A stretch of 6,210 nucleotides of DNA from an uncultured Prevotellaceae bacterium. GTDB lineage: Bacteria; Bacteroidota; Bacteroidia; Bacteroidales; Bacteroidaceae. Within the stretch, counting starts at the first letter, position 1, and every line of letters begins with the position of its first letter. The notes beneath the pieces are model-generated. The model did not search any database. It saw nothing but the letters and a program-made list of their open reading frames with translations, and was not told the origin of the DNA. The DNA lies in assembly GCA_958404085.1 (NCBI GenBank), contig CATXZX010000115.1, positions 1 to 6,210 of the forward strand, read 5' to 3'. The translations under genes were made by a program, and so were the position numbers. Shown in pieces: positions 1 to 5,962 of the stretch.

Positions 1-799
1 ATTGTTACGCGACTTGCAGGTAACAGGTTTGGCCTGTACGCCATCGTATGCCCTCTATTTGGCTGAAGCTATGGATAAATTCGGTATATCGAAGCGTGAT
101 ATCCATTTGCGTGTCGGGGCATTTGGCGCGGAACCTTGGGGCGAAAATATGCGTAAGGAGATAGAAGAACGGTTGGGACTCAGCGCTTATAATATATACG
201 GCCTGAGTGAAATCATGGGACCGGGTGTTTCGCATGAGTGTGAGTGTAAATGCGGATCGCATATAATCGAAGATCATTTCTATCCTGAAATAATTTCTCC
301 CGAAACATTGCGTCCGCTCCCGTATGGTGAGCAGGGAGAACTTGTCTTTACGACTTTGACAAAAGAGGGTATGCCGCTTTTGCGTTACCGTACCAAGGAC
401 CTTTGTTCGTTAACGGAAGGCGTTTGCGATTGTGGCCGTACCAGTGTGCGTATGAGTCGGATTGTGGGCCGGAGCGACGATATGTTGATAATCCGTGGTA
501 TTAACGTGTTCCCGTCGCAGGTAGAGAGTGTTGTGCTTAGCTTTCCGGAGTTCGAGCCCCATTATATGTTGGTAGTGGACAGAGTCAATAATCTGGATAC
601 ATTGCAAGTACAGGTTGAGGTCCGCAAGCAATACCTTTCCGATGAGATAAAGGACATGATGAACCTGAAGCGCCGGTTGAGCGAACGGCTTAAAAGTGTT
701 TTGACTGTAAGTGCTGACGTGAAACTCGTAGAACCTAACAGCATACAGCGTTTTGAGGGAAAATCGAAGCATGTGATAGATAAGCGCATCGTTAAATGA
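1..799 (+). CDS. paaK: Phenylacetate-CoA ligase (arylacetate-CoA ligase), C-terminal part; 5' end outside the window
   Basis: This AMP-forming adenylate enzyme activates phenylacetate or related aryl-acetates to CoA thioesters in the cytoplasm. The reading frame is open to the window's left edge and ends with TGA at 797-799. About 265 residues are visible, and since the family is normally about 430 residues long, roughly the first 165 are missing. Numbering from the window edge, visible motifs are YGLSE (66-70), RYRTKDL (128-134, with the ribose-binding Asp), the hinge and A8 region GRSDDMLIIRGINVFPSQVE (156-175) and a C-terminal EGKSK (252-256) that carries the likely catalytic Lys. Cysteines at 80, 82 and 84 and a CDC at 142-144 look like a metal (zinc) site; this is inference. 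The next gene, an ACT protein, starts 16 bases downstream, an arrangement common in Bacteroidota, where indolepyruvate ferredoxin oxidoreductase genes often lie upstream (not visible here). The family is secure; the exact substrate (phenyl-, indolyl- or hydroxyphenylacetate) is not. Confidence 0.93.
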   Translation, partial: LLRDLQVTGLACTPSYALYLAEAMDKFGISKRDIHLRVGAFGAEPWGENMRKEIEERLGLSAYNIYGLSEIMGPGVSHECECKCGSHIIEDHFYPEIISPETLRPLPYGEQGELVFTTLTKEGMPLLRYRTKDLCSLTEGVCDCGRTSVRMSRIVGRSDDMLIIRGINVFPSQVESVVLSFPEFEPHYMLVVDRVNNLDTLQVQVEVRKQYLSDEIKDMMNLKRRLSERLKSVLTVSADVKLVEPNSIQRFEGKSKHVIDKRIVK

Positions 800-815
800 T
801 AAAAAGAATAATAAT

Positions 816-1232
816 ATGACAATCAAACAAATTTCAGTGTTCATCGAGAATAAATCCGGACGGATTAACGATGTAACTAAGATTTTGGCAGAACAGCATA
901 TCAATATGCACGCATTCAGTATGGCTGAAACCGCAGACTTCGGCATTTTGCGCCTGATCGTCTCGGATGTGGAAAAAGCTGTATGCGCATTGTCGGAATC
1001 GAACTTTGCCGTGATACAAACTGATGTCGTATGTATACAGTGCGATAATACGCCTGGTTCTTTGTCCGTCATCCTCGATTCGCTGGCTGCCGAAAATATA
1101 TTTATTGAATACATGTATGCTTTTGCACAAGGAGACACCGCGCATGTGGTCATTCGTCCGACAAATATGGAACGTTGTGTGGAAATATTGACGAAACGCA
1201 ATTGCAGTATGTTGGAAAATAATACATTGTAA
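816..1232 (+). CDS. Tandem ACT-domain protein, probable amino-acid sensor
   Basis: The 138-residue protein consists of two ACT domains and little else: about residues 3-68 and 70-133. Each opens with the typical strand-turn-helix signature: ENKSGRINDVTKILAE in the first (Gly15) and DNTPGSLSVILDSLA in the second (Gly81). These turns bind amino-acid ligands in ACT proteins. No catalytic domain is fused, so a ligand-responsive regulatory subunit is the likely role. The position right after the arylacetate-CoA ligase suggests that the ligand is an aromatic amino acid or aryl-acid and that the partner may be the ligase; both are inferences. The ATG at 816 is the first start after the ligase stop and gives a complete first ACT strand. 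The upstream bases are A-rich without a clear Shine-Dalgarno, normal for Bacteroidota. The stop is TAA at 1230-1232. Confidence 0.9.
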   Translation: MTIKQISVFIENKSGRINDVTKILAEQHINMHAFSMAETADFGILRLIVSDVEKAVCALSESNFAVIQTDVVCIQCDNTPGSLSVILDSLAAENIFIEYMYAFAQGDTAHVVIRPTNMERCVEILTKRNCSMLENNTL

Positions 1233-1249
1233 GGAATTAATAAAGAACA

Positions 1250-2536
1250 ATGGCTGCACCTTTGGCGGAACGTTTGCGCCCTAAATCGTTGTCTGAATAC
1301 ATTGGCCAGAAACATTTGGTCGGTCCGGATGGGATTTTGCGGAAAATGATAGACTCAGGACGGATTTCCTCGTTTATCCTGTGGGGACCTCCGGGGGTCG
1401 GTAAAACAACGTTGGCCCATATCATTGCCAATACGCTGAAAACGCCGTTTTATACACTTAGTGCGGTAAATAGTGGCGTGAAAGAAGTGCGCGAGGTGAT
1501 AGACCGGGCCAAGAAGGGGCGCTTCTTCGATACCGTAAGCCCTATTTTATTTATTGACGAAATACACCGTTTCAGTAAATCGCAACAGGATTCGTTGTTG
1601 GCTGCTGTCGAGGCCGGAACTGTAACGCTGATAGGCGCAACGACGGAGAATCCCTCGTTTGAGGTGATACGTCCCTTACTTTCACGTTGCCAAGTATATG
1701 TATTGAAGAGTTTGGGCAAGGAAGATTTGCTCGAATTGCTCCATCGTGCGCTTGAGGTCGATGACATTTTGAAAGAACGTCAGGTACAGTTGCAGGAAAC
1801 AGATGCCATCTTGCGTTATAGCGGTGGCGATGCACGCAAACTGCTGAATATTCTCGATATCATTGTATCGGCCGAAGGCGAACCTCCGATTGTTGTGACC
1901 GATGAAAAGGTTGTCGACCGTCTTCAGCAGAATCCGTTGGCTTATGATAAAGATGGAGAAATGCACTATGACATCATTTCGGCTTTTATCAAAAGTATCC
2001 GGGGCAGCGACCCCGATGCGGCACTCTACTGGCTGGCACGCATGGTGGAGGGAGGCGAGGACCCATTGTTTATTGCTCGCCGCCTTGTCATATCGGCGAG
2101 TGAGGACATAGGCCTTGCCAATCCCAACGCATTACTTTTGGCAAATGCGGCTTTCGATGCCGTCAATAAGATCGGATGGCCCGAAGGGCGGATTCCGTTG
2201 GCTGAAGCAACGGTGTATTTGGCAACAAGTCCGAAAAGTAATTCAGCCTATATGGGCATTAACACCGCTCTCGAGTTGGTTCGGAAAACGGGTAATGCGC
2301 CTGTACCTCTTCATTTGCGCAATGCTCCGACCCAACTGATGGAAGAACTGGGTTACGGTGACGGGTATAAATATGCGCATGATTATCCCGGAAATTTTGT
2401 CCGTCAGCAGTTTCTTCCCGATAGTCTGAAGAACAAACGCCTGTGGTTTGCGCAACAGAACCCGGCCGAAAATAAGTTGCGTGAACGCATGGAGCAACTA
2501 TGGGGGTATGACTTCGGAATGCCTCCGAAACAATAA
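1250..2536 (+). CDS. rarA: Replication-associated recombination protein A (RarA/MgsA/WRNIP1-family AAA+ ATPase)
   Basis: The 428-residue protein is full length for the family. RarA proteins act as tetrameric ATPases at stalled replication forks and single-strand gaps and interact with SSB and recombination functions. The N-terminus (PLAERLRPKSLSEYIGQ) is the typical opening of clamp-loader-like AAA+ proteins. Visible motifs are Walker A GPPGVGKT (46-53), Walker B LFIDEIHRF (100-108), sensor 1 GATTENPSF (129-137), an arginine finger in LLSRCQVY (Arg146) and sensor 2 GGDARKLLN (192-200). The C-terminal tetramerisation part begins near residue 239 (HYDIISAFIKSIRGSDPDAA) and includes RRLVISASEDIGLANP (278-292). 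It starts 17 bases after the ACT gene and probably shares its transcript; a hairpin terminator follows the stop by about 30 bases. No motif is missing. Confidence 0.97.
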   Translation: MAAPLAERLRPKSLSEYIGQKHLVGPDGILRKMIDSGRISSFILWGPPGVGKTTLAHIIANTLKTPFYTLSAVNSGVKEVREVIDRAKKGRFFDTVSPILFIDEIHRFSKSQQDSLLAAVEAGTVTLIGATTENPSFEVIRPLLSRCQVYVLKSLGKEDLLELLHRALEVDDILKERQVQLQETDAILRYSGGDARKLLNILDIIVSAEGEPPIVVTDEKVVDRLQQNPLAYDKDGEMHYDIISAFIKSIRGSDPDAALYWLARMVEGGEDPLFIARRLVISASEDIGLANPNALLLANAAFDAVNKIGWPEGRIPLAEATVYLATSPKSNSAYMGINTALELVRKTGNAPVPLHLRNAPTQLMEELGYGDGYKYAHDYPGNFVRQQFLPDSLKNKRLWFAQQNPAENKLRERMEQLWGYDFGMPPKQ

Positions 2537-2565
2537 GGTGCTGTTACTCGTAGAGTGAATAAATT

Positions 2566-2618
2566 CCTCTGTATTTTATTCCGCACATAAAATGGAATAA
2601 ATTACAGAGGTCATTTTT
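2566..2618 (+). terminator. Long hairpin terminator after rarA, possibly bidirectional
   Basis: Arms 2566-2582 (CCTCTGTATTTTATTCC) and 2594-2610 (GGAATAAATTACAGAGG) form a 17-base-pair stem with one T:T mismatch and an 11-base loop. TCATTTTT follows the stem on the + strand. It lies 29 bases past the rarA stop and 29 bases short of the stop of the convergent gene, so it probably ends both transcripts. The U-tract on the minus side is weaker (AATTTATT). Confidence 0.85.
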
Positions 2619-2639
2619 ATGGTATACAGTCTTGCCTTT

Positions 2640-4313
2640 TCAGAAGAAAAAGTGACTGACTACCGTTATTACCAATACAAGTAACATTCCTGTAATATAC
2701 CATGTGAAAACCACGAGGGTTAATTGTCCTAACGTTTTGGCTAAAGTTGTCGCTCCCCACTCATCCTTTATAATATATGCCACATTTTTCCAGCCGCTTA
2801 TACTCTTTCTTTCTTCCCATATTCGGGAGATGACGAAGAATAGGAATATCACTAATATAATAGCAGATACACCAACACCGAACCAATGACTTAAAATTAA
2901 GGTCGTTCTTAGCCATTCATATTTACCGATAGGCTTATATTCGTCTATAAGCAAATCTTCAGGCAGTTCGTAGTATTGCAATTTTGTGTAATTGATTTTC
3001 CTATAATTTTTGAGATCGATGGATCTGTGTCCCTTGCCCACATTCGTTGCATCTTTAGGCTTCAGCATCCATGTCATATAATAAGAATCTGAATCTGTAT
3101 TTTGAACTGCCAAAATGCCAATGGTACGTAAAGTATTGTTCTTCAGTATACTGTCGTTGTCTAAGCCTGTGATGGAATCTCCTATGGCCTTGTTTTCACG
3201 ACAAAATGCATAATCCACCAATCGGCAACCAGATTTCACGGTATGATATATGTTCTGGACCGACGAGTATTTGTTACTGCGAATTACCCGTATTTGCCAT
3301 AAATCGTTCGACTTTTCGTGAGTAGCTGAGTCTTCAAGTAATACAAGCATCATCATGGTGGTGTCACACAAAGCATTGTTGATACTCAGTTCTACCATTT
3401 CGTCCCCTTGTTCCGGTTGCTTATATCCCGATACTCGCAGGTTAAATGGCAATTGTGAATAACTGGTCTTGTCGGGAAGCTGTGTTATTGTTGGCTGGGG
3501 TGTATATATAGGCTTTGGAGTTGTCTGTTGTTCTGTTTTTTTATGTTGCCTTTGTTCGTTTTCGTGTAATTGTTTCTGTGATAGTGTTTCCTGTTGGATC
3601 GTTTGAGCCGTGTTTCGGGTAATATTGCCCAATCTGAAGTTTATTTCTTGTTCGTAGCCATTATTCTGTGTGAGATAATATACATCACATTCGCTAAGTC
3701 CTTGGGTATTGGGTATAAAATTCTGTTGGCACTTTCGTTTCCATTCTTCATAACTACAAGTAGATGGGTATGGAATTACATAGAAATTGGCATAGACATT
3801 GTAGATGATAGGAACTTTTATTCCATCGTAAGATGACTGAGCCATGAGATGTAATTTACCTCCGTTTTGTGCGACAATGAATTTCCTTATCGGACACTCC
3901 ACTGTATTGAAAGCCGGAAGCATTGTTTCTTTGTACTTCAAGACATAGTAACCGTTTCCTTCCTGTGACATGTTGTAATAGTCTGTAGGCTCAAACATTA
4001 CGTTTTGGGACTCAATGGTATAACGCATCGCAAAGTTATTTATACCATAATTTGTGTTATTGGAAAATGTTGGATAGATACCGGTTAACTGTGATGCACT
4101 CTTTACATTGTCAAGGCATACTATTACATGACGTTCCCTTATGTTTTCCACTTTTTCTCCTTTATAAGTGAGTGCGATATCGCCGGAACGAACTGTGAAA
4201 AGACCGATGGCGCTTGGAACATCAGTAATAAGGCCTATGATCATGGCTATAGAACTCATAGGAGCAATAAACCATTTTGCTATTTTCTTTGTTGGTACAA
4301 TATTGAATTTCAC
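2640..4313 (-). CDS. Unrecognised 557-residue membrane-anchored protein with large, probably periplasmic, region
   Basis: I do not recognise a family. The predicted layout is as follows. A basic N-terminus (MKFNIVPTKKIAKW) precedes a hydrophobic segment at about 15-41. Residues 42-235 look beta-rich, with many Tyr and Asn and five cysteines (66, 140, 186, 195, 209). A low-complexity Gln/Thr/Pro-rich linker spans about 235-285. A second beta-rich lobe covers about 287-465, with Cys 316, 363 and 371. Two strong membrane segments follow at about 473-497 and 526-553, separated by a basic 30-residue loop (RIWEERKSISGWKNVAY). The charge pattern fits N-terminus inside, residues 42-470 outside and the loop inside. 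The start is GTG at 4311-4313; no ATG precedes it back to an in-frame stop at 4359-4361, and the first internal ATG (4257-4259) would cut into the first membrane segment. The DNA is AT-rich: two sampled 60-base lines, 2641-2700 and 3661-3720, each have 20 G+C, against 29 in 1501-1560 and 33 in 5101-5160. It is monocistronic, convergent with rarA. A signalling, envelope or defence role is possible but unsupported. Confidence 0.85.
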   Translation of the reverse strand: MKFNIVPTKKIAKWFIAPMSSIAMIIGLITDVPSAIGLFTVRSGDIALTYKGEKVENIRERHVIVCLDNVKSASQLTGIYPTFSNNTNYGINNFAMRYTIESQNVMFEPTDYYNMSQEGNGYYVLKYKETMLPAFNTVECPIRKFIVAQNGGKLHLMAQSSYDGIKVPIIYNVYANFYVIPYPSTCSYEEWKRKCQQNFIPNTQGLSECDVYYLTQNNGYEQEINFRLGNITRNTAQTIQQETLSQKQLHENEQRQHKKTEQQTTPKPIYTPQPTITQLPDKTSYSQLPFNLRVSGYKQPEQGDEMVELSINNALCDTTMMMLVLLEDSATHEKSNDLWQIRVIRSNKYSSVQNIYHTVKSGCRLVDYAFCRENKAIGDSITGLDNDSILKNNTLRTIGILAVQNTDSDSYYMTWMLKPKDATNVGKGHRSIDLKNYRKINYTKLQYYELPEDLLIDEYKPIGKYEWLRTTLILSHWFGVGVSAIILVIFLFFVISRIWEERKSISGWKNVAYIIKDEWGATTLAKTLGQLTLVVFTWYITGMLLVLVITVVSHFFF

Positions 4314-4353
4314 GTCAATTATAAAATTAATGAGTCTGAATCTTGCAACGGTA

Positions 4354-4385
4354 CAAATTTAAATTGTTTTTCTCAATATTTCAAA
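4354..4385 (-). promoter_or_regulatory. Bacteroidota-type promoter for the 557-residue membrane protein gene
   Basis: Read on the minus strand, TTTG at 4385-4382 is followed by 20 bases and then TAAATTTG at 4361-4354. This matches the Bacteroidota primary sigma consensus TTTG-N19-21-TAnnTTTG exactly. Transcription would begin around 4345-4350 and leave a leader of about 35 bases before the GTG at 4313. A second TAAATTTG overlaps the -33 box (4389-4382), but no TTTG lies at the right distance from it. Confidence 0.72.
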
Positions 4386-4389
4386 TTTA

Positions 4390-4670
4390 GAGAAGGACTA
4401 GTTTCTTGAGGGGAGGATTTCGGATAAGACGTTGACGAAGCCTGATAAGACCGTTATGTCCTACAATCGGTAACATCGCGGAGGTATTTTGAAAAACGGG
4501 CCTTCCGGTTCGAAAAAGCAGGGAGATATTTGGCATTGTTCAGTCGCAGCAAGCATCTTTTTCCGGGATATTTCCGAATGTTAGTGACGGTGGCGATGCA
4601 ATTGACGGTCGTCAGTCGTCAGAATTGTGTATCTTACTCTTGATTACTGAAATATTCTTTCAGAAGTAAA
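4390..4670. other. Gene-free stretch between the membrane protein gene and the cysK terminator
   Basis: No reading frame above about 35 codons looks like protein here on either strand, and no tRNA- or rRNA-like sequence is visible. It is more GC-rich than the adjacent membrane-protein gene. The visible structure is GATAAGAC repeated at 4423-4430 and 4444-4451, a cluster of TGACG/CGTCA motifs at 4585-4621 and a tandem 7-base GTCGTCA at 4608-4621. It could be a regulatory region, a small RNA locus or decayed coding sequence; the sequence does not decide between these. Confidence 0.5.
4585..4621. repeat. Cluster of four TGACG/CGTCA motifs
   Basis: TGACGGT occurs at 4585-4591 and 4603-4609, 18 bases apart. 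CGTCA follows at 4610-4614 and 4617-4621. The middle pair forms an inverted repeat, TGACG-GT-CGTCA, at 4603-4614, and GTCGTCA is tandemly duplicated at 4608-4621. The motifs are visible; a regulator-binding role is inferred and weak. Confidence 0.4.
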
Positions 4671-4706
4671 AAGAAGGCCGAACTCCCGGTAGCGGTGTTC
4701 AGCCTT
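4660..4706 (-). terminator. Intrinsic terminator of cysK
   Basis: On the minus strand, the arm AAGGCTGAAC (4706-4697) pairs with GTTCGGCCTT (4683-4674) through 10 base pairs including one G:U, around a 13-base loop that can add a short CCG/CGG pairing. It is followed by CTTTTTAC (4673-4666). The hairpin starts about 60 bases after the cysK stop, and no T-run follows it on the other strand, so it serves cysK only. Confidence 0.8.
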
Positions 4707-4765
4707 GATTCTGCGAGCCGTGAAAAAAGTTTTATCGGTTGCGGATGGTTTTCTTTCTTCTTGTT

Positions 4766-5713
4766 TTACAGCGGATACTCCTCGAATGCGTATAACACGG
4801 TCGAGAGATAGCGTTCGCCCGTATCGGGCAGTATGGCAACAATCCTTTTTCCTTTGTTCTCGGGGCGTCGGGCTATTTTTAGGGCTGCACAGAGTGATGC
4901 TCCCGACGAGATACCTACAAGGAGTCCTTCTTTTTGAGCCAATGTGCGCGATGTACGTATGGCATCGTCGTCGGTGATTCGGACCACTTCGTCCACAACT
5001 TCAGGATGATAGTTCTTGGGAATGAATCCGGCTCCGATTCCTTGAATTTTGTGCGGTCCGGCCTGTCCTCCCGACAATACGGGAGATGCGTCGGGCTCTA
5101 CGCCGACCACGTATATCGACGGATTGTGTGCCTTGAGTCCTTTGGCGGTACCGCTTATTGTACCTCCTGTTCCTACGGTCGCTACCAGGATGTCGATGTT
5201 CCCGTTTGTATCGTTCCATATTTCTTCCGCTGTCGTACCGACATGCGTGTCGGGATTTGCAGGATTCTCGAATTGCTGGAAGATGATGGAGTCGGGGATT
5301 TGTTCTTTCAGTTCATTGGCGCGTTTGATGGAACCTGCCATACCTTCTGAGCCCGGTGTCAGGACCAAAGTGGCTCCTAAAGCCTTCAATAGATTCTGGC
5401 GTTCCATACTCATGGTTTCCGGCATGGTCAGGATAACTTTGTAATTCTTTACGCGTGCAACCCATGCAAGGCCTACACCCGTATTGCCGCTCGTGGGTTC
5501 GATGATGACTGAACCAGGTTTGAGAGTTCCGCTTTTTTCAGCCGTTTCTATCATGTGGTAAGCGATGCGGTCTTTGATGCTTCCTCCGGGATTGAAAAAT
5601 TCGAGTTTGGCCATAATGTGTGCGTCCAAGTTCTCTGTTTTTTCGATGCGGTGGAGTTCCAGCAGGGGCGTGTTGCCAATCAGTTCGGTCAGGGTGTGAT
5701 AGATTTTTTCCAT
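4766..5713 (-). CDS. cysK: Cysteine synthase A (O-acetylserine sulfhydrylase), PLP-dependent
   Basis: The enzyme makes L-cysteine and acetate from O-acetyl-L-serine and sulfide in the cytoplasm, the last step of sulfur assimilation. The 315-residue product is normal length for the family. Visible motifs are ELIGNTPLLEL (10-20), the PLP-lysine loop NPGGSIKDR with Lys47, the substrate loop EPTSGNTGVGLAW (72-84), the phosphate-gripping GTGGTISG (181-188), GIGAGFIP (225-232), VGISSGAS (266-273) with the serine near the PLP ring nitrogen, and PDTGERYLST (296-305). The ATG at 5713 is preferred: an upstream in-frame TTG at 5746 would add 11 residues absent from the family and overlap the promoter. 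No serine acetyltransferase or sulfate-reduction gene is adjacent. The gene is divergent from the outer-membrane protein gene and ends in its own terminator. Cystathionine beta-synthase-like activity is an alternative; the compact length and motifs favour CysK. Confidence 0.96.
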   Translation of the reverse strand: MEKIYHTLTELIGNTPLLELHRIEKTENLDAHIMAKLEFFNPGGSIKDRIAYHMIETAEKSGTLKPGSVIIEPTSGNTGVGLAWVARVKNYKVILTMPETMSMERQNLLKALGATLVLTPGSEGMAGSIKRANELKEQIPDSIIFQQFENPANPDTHVGTTAEEIWNDTNGNIDILVATVGTGGTISGTAKGLKAHNPSIYVVGVEPDASPVLSGGQAGPHKIQGIGAGFIPKNYHPEVVDEVVRITDDDAIRTSRTLAQKEGLLVGISSGASLCAALKIARRPENKGKRIVAILPDTGERYLSTVLYAFEEYPL

Positions 5714-5740
5714 ACTATTATGTTTGAATTTGATTGTATG

Positions 5741-5768
5741 TTGCAAAGGTAATGCAAGCCGGATGCAA
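5741..5768 (-). repeat. Three TTGCA units at 11-base spacing over the cysK promoter
   Basis: On the minus strand TTGCAT begins at 5768 and again at 5757, and TTGCAA begins at 5746. Each copy is exactly 11 bases from the next, close to one DNA helical turn, and the last one overlaps the -7 element. The spacing could mark an operator bound on one DNA face. TTTGCA after the -7 box is common in this phylum, so the third copy may be only promoter sequence. Confidence 0.4.
5744..5751 (-). promoter_or_regulatory. -7 promoter element of cysK
   Basis: TACCTTTG on the minus strand matches the Bacteroidota -7 consensus TAnnTTTG. It lies 30 bases before the ATG and would give a short leader of about 25 bases. 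No TTTG is present 19-21 bases further upstream, so the -33 box is weak and an activator may contribute. Another match, TATCTTTG, is at 5816-5809 and could be a secondary start. Confidence 0.55.
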
Positions 5769-5861
5769 TAGAGCCTACTCTTTTTGCTGAGGCGTAGCTT
5801 ATCTTATGCAAAGATAGAGTACAATGTCGAGAAATCCGGAGTGGGGTATGAATGAAGATGT

Positions 5862-5873
5862 TGCGTTTACGCA
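5862..5873. repeat. Short inverted repeat TGCGT-TT-ACGCA
   Basis: Perfect 5-base arms flank a 2-base centre, followed by TTTTT at 5874-5878. It lies about 40 bases upstream of the -7 element of the rightward gene, where an activator site would sit. A weak hairpin is the alternative reading. Confidence 0.3.
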
Positions 5874-5914
5874 TTTTTAGCAGTGGAAGAAGAGACTGTT
5901 CTGCTTAAAAACGC

Positions 5915-5922
5915 TACATTTG
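5915..5922 (+). promoter_or_regulatory. -7 promoter element of the outer-membrane protein gene
   Basis: TACATTTG matches TAnnTTTG on the + strand, 40 bases before the ATG at 5963. The expected leader is about 33 bases. No clear TTTG or TTG is found at the -33 distance, so the match rests on the -7 box and its position. Confidence 0.55.
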
Positions 5923-5962
5923 CAAATAGTTTTCTTAAATGTGTGTTTTCGTTTTATGGAAT

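Noticed and set aside
410..1315. A 301-codon open frame on the minus strand opposite the ligase and ACT genes
   Set aside because: The + strand here encodes clear ligase and tandem-ACT motifs across its whole length; the antisense product is rich in His, Cys and Arg with no recognisable domain and crosses three + strand genes.
4128..4409. A 93-codon + strand frame over the start of the membrane protein gene
   Set aside because: It overlaps the N-terminal coding part and promoter of the minus-strand gene, whose membrane segments and consensus promoter make it the better call.
4461..4556. A 31-codon minus-strand frame starting with ATG in the gene-free stretch
   Set aside because: Length is within chance expectation, and no promoter element precedes it.
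4489..4584. A 31-codon frame starting with TTG behind a GGAGG on the + strand
   Set aside because: Strong Shine-Dalgarno sites are rarely used in this phylum, no promoter is visible, the start is TTG, and the composition gives no protein signal.
4934..5444. Open frames of 138 and 131 codons on the + strand inside cysK
   Set aside because: They lie entirely antisense to a complete cysteine synthase with all motifs, have no promoter or ribosome site of their own, and their products show no domain.
5714..5746. Extension of cysK to the TTG at 5746
   Set aside because: The extra 11 residues do not belong to the family, and the segment contains the likely transcript start; the ATG at 5713 gives the normal length.
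5809..5816. TATCTTTG on the minus strand as the main cysK promoter
   Set aside because: It matches the -7 consensus, but no TTTG lies at the -33 distance, and the nearer TACCTTTG gives a more usual leader length; kept only as a possible secondary start.
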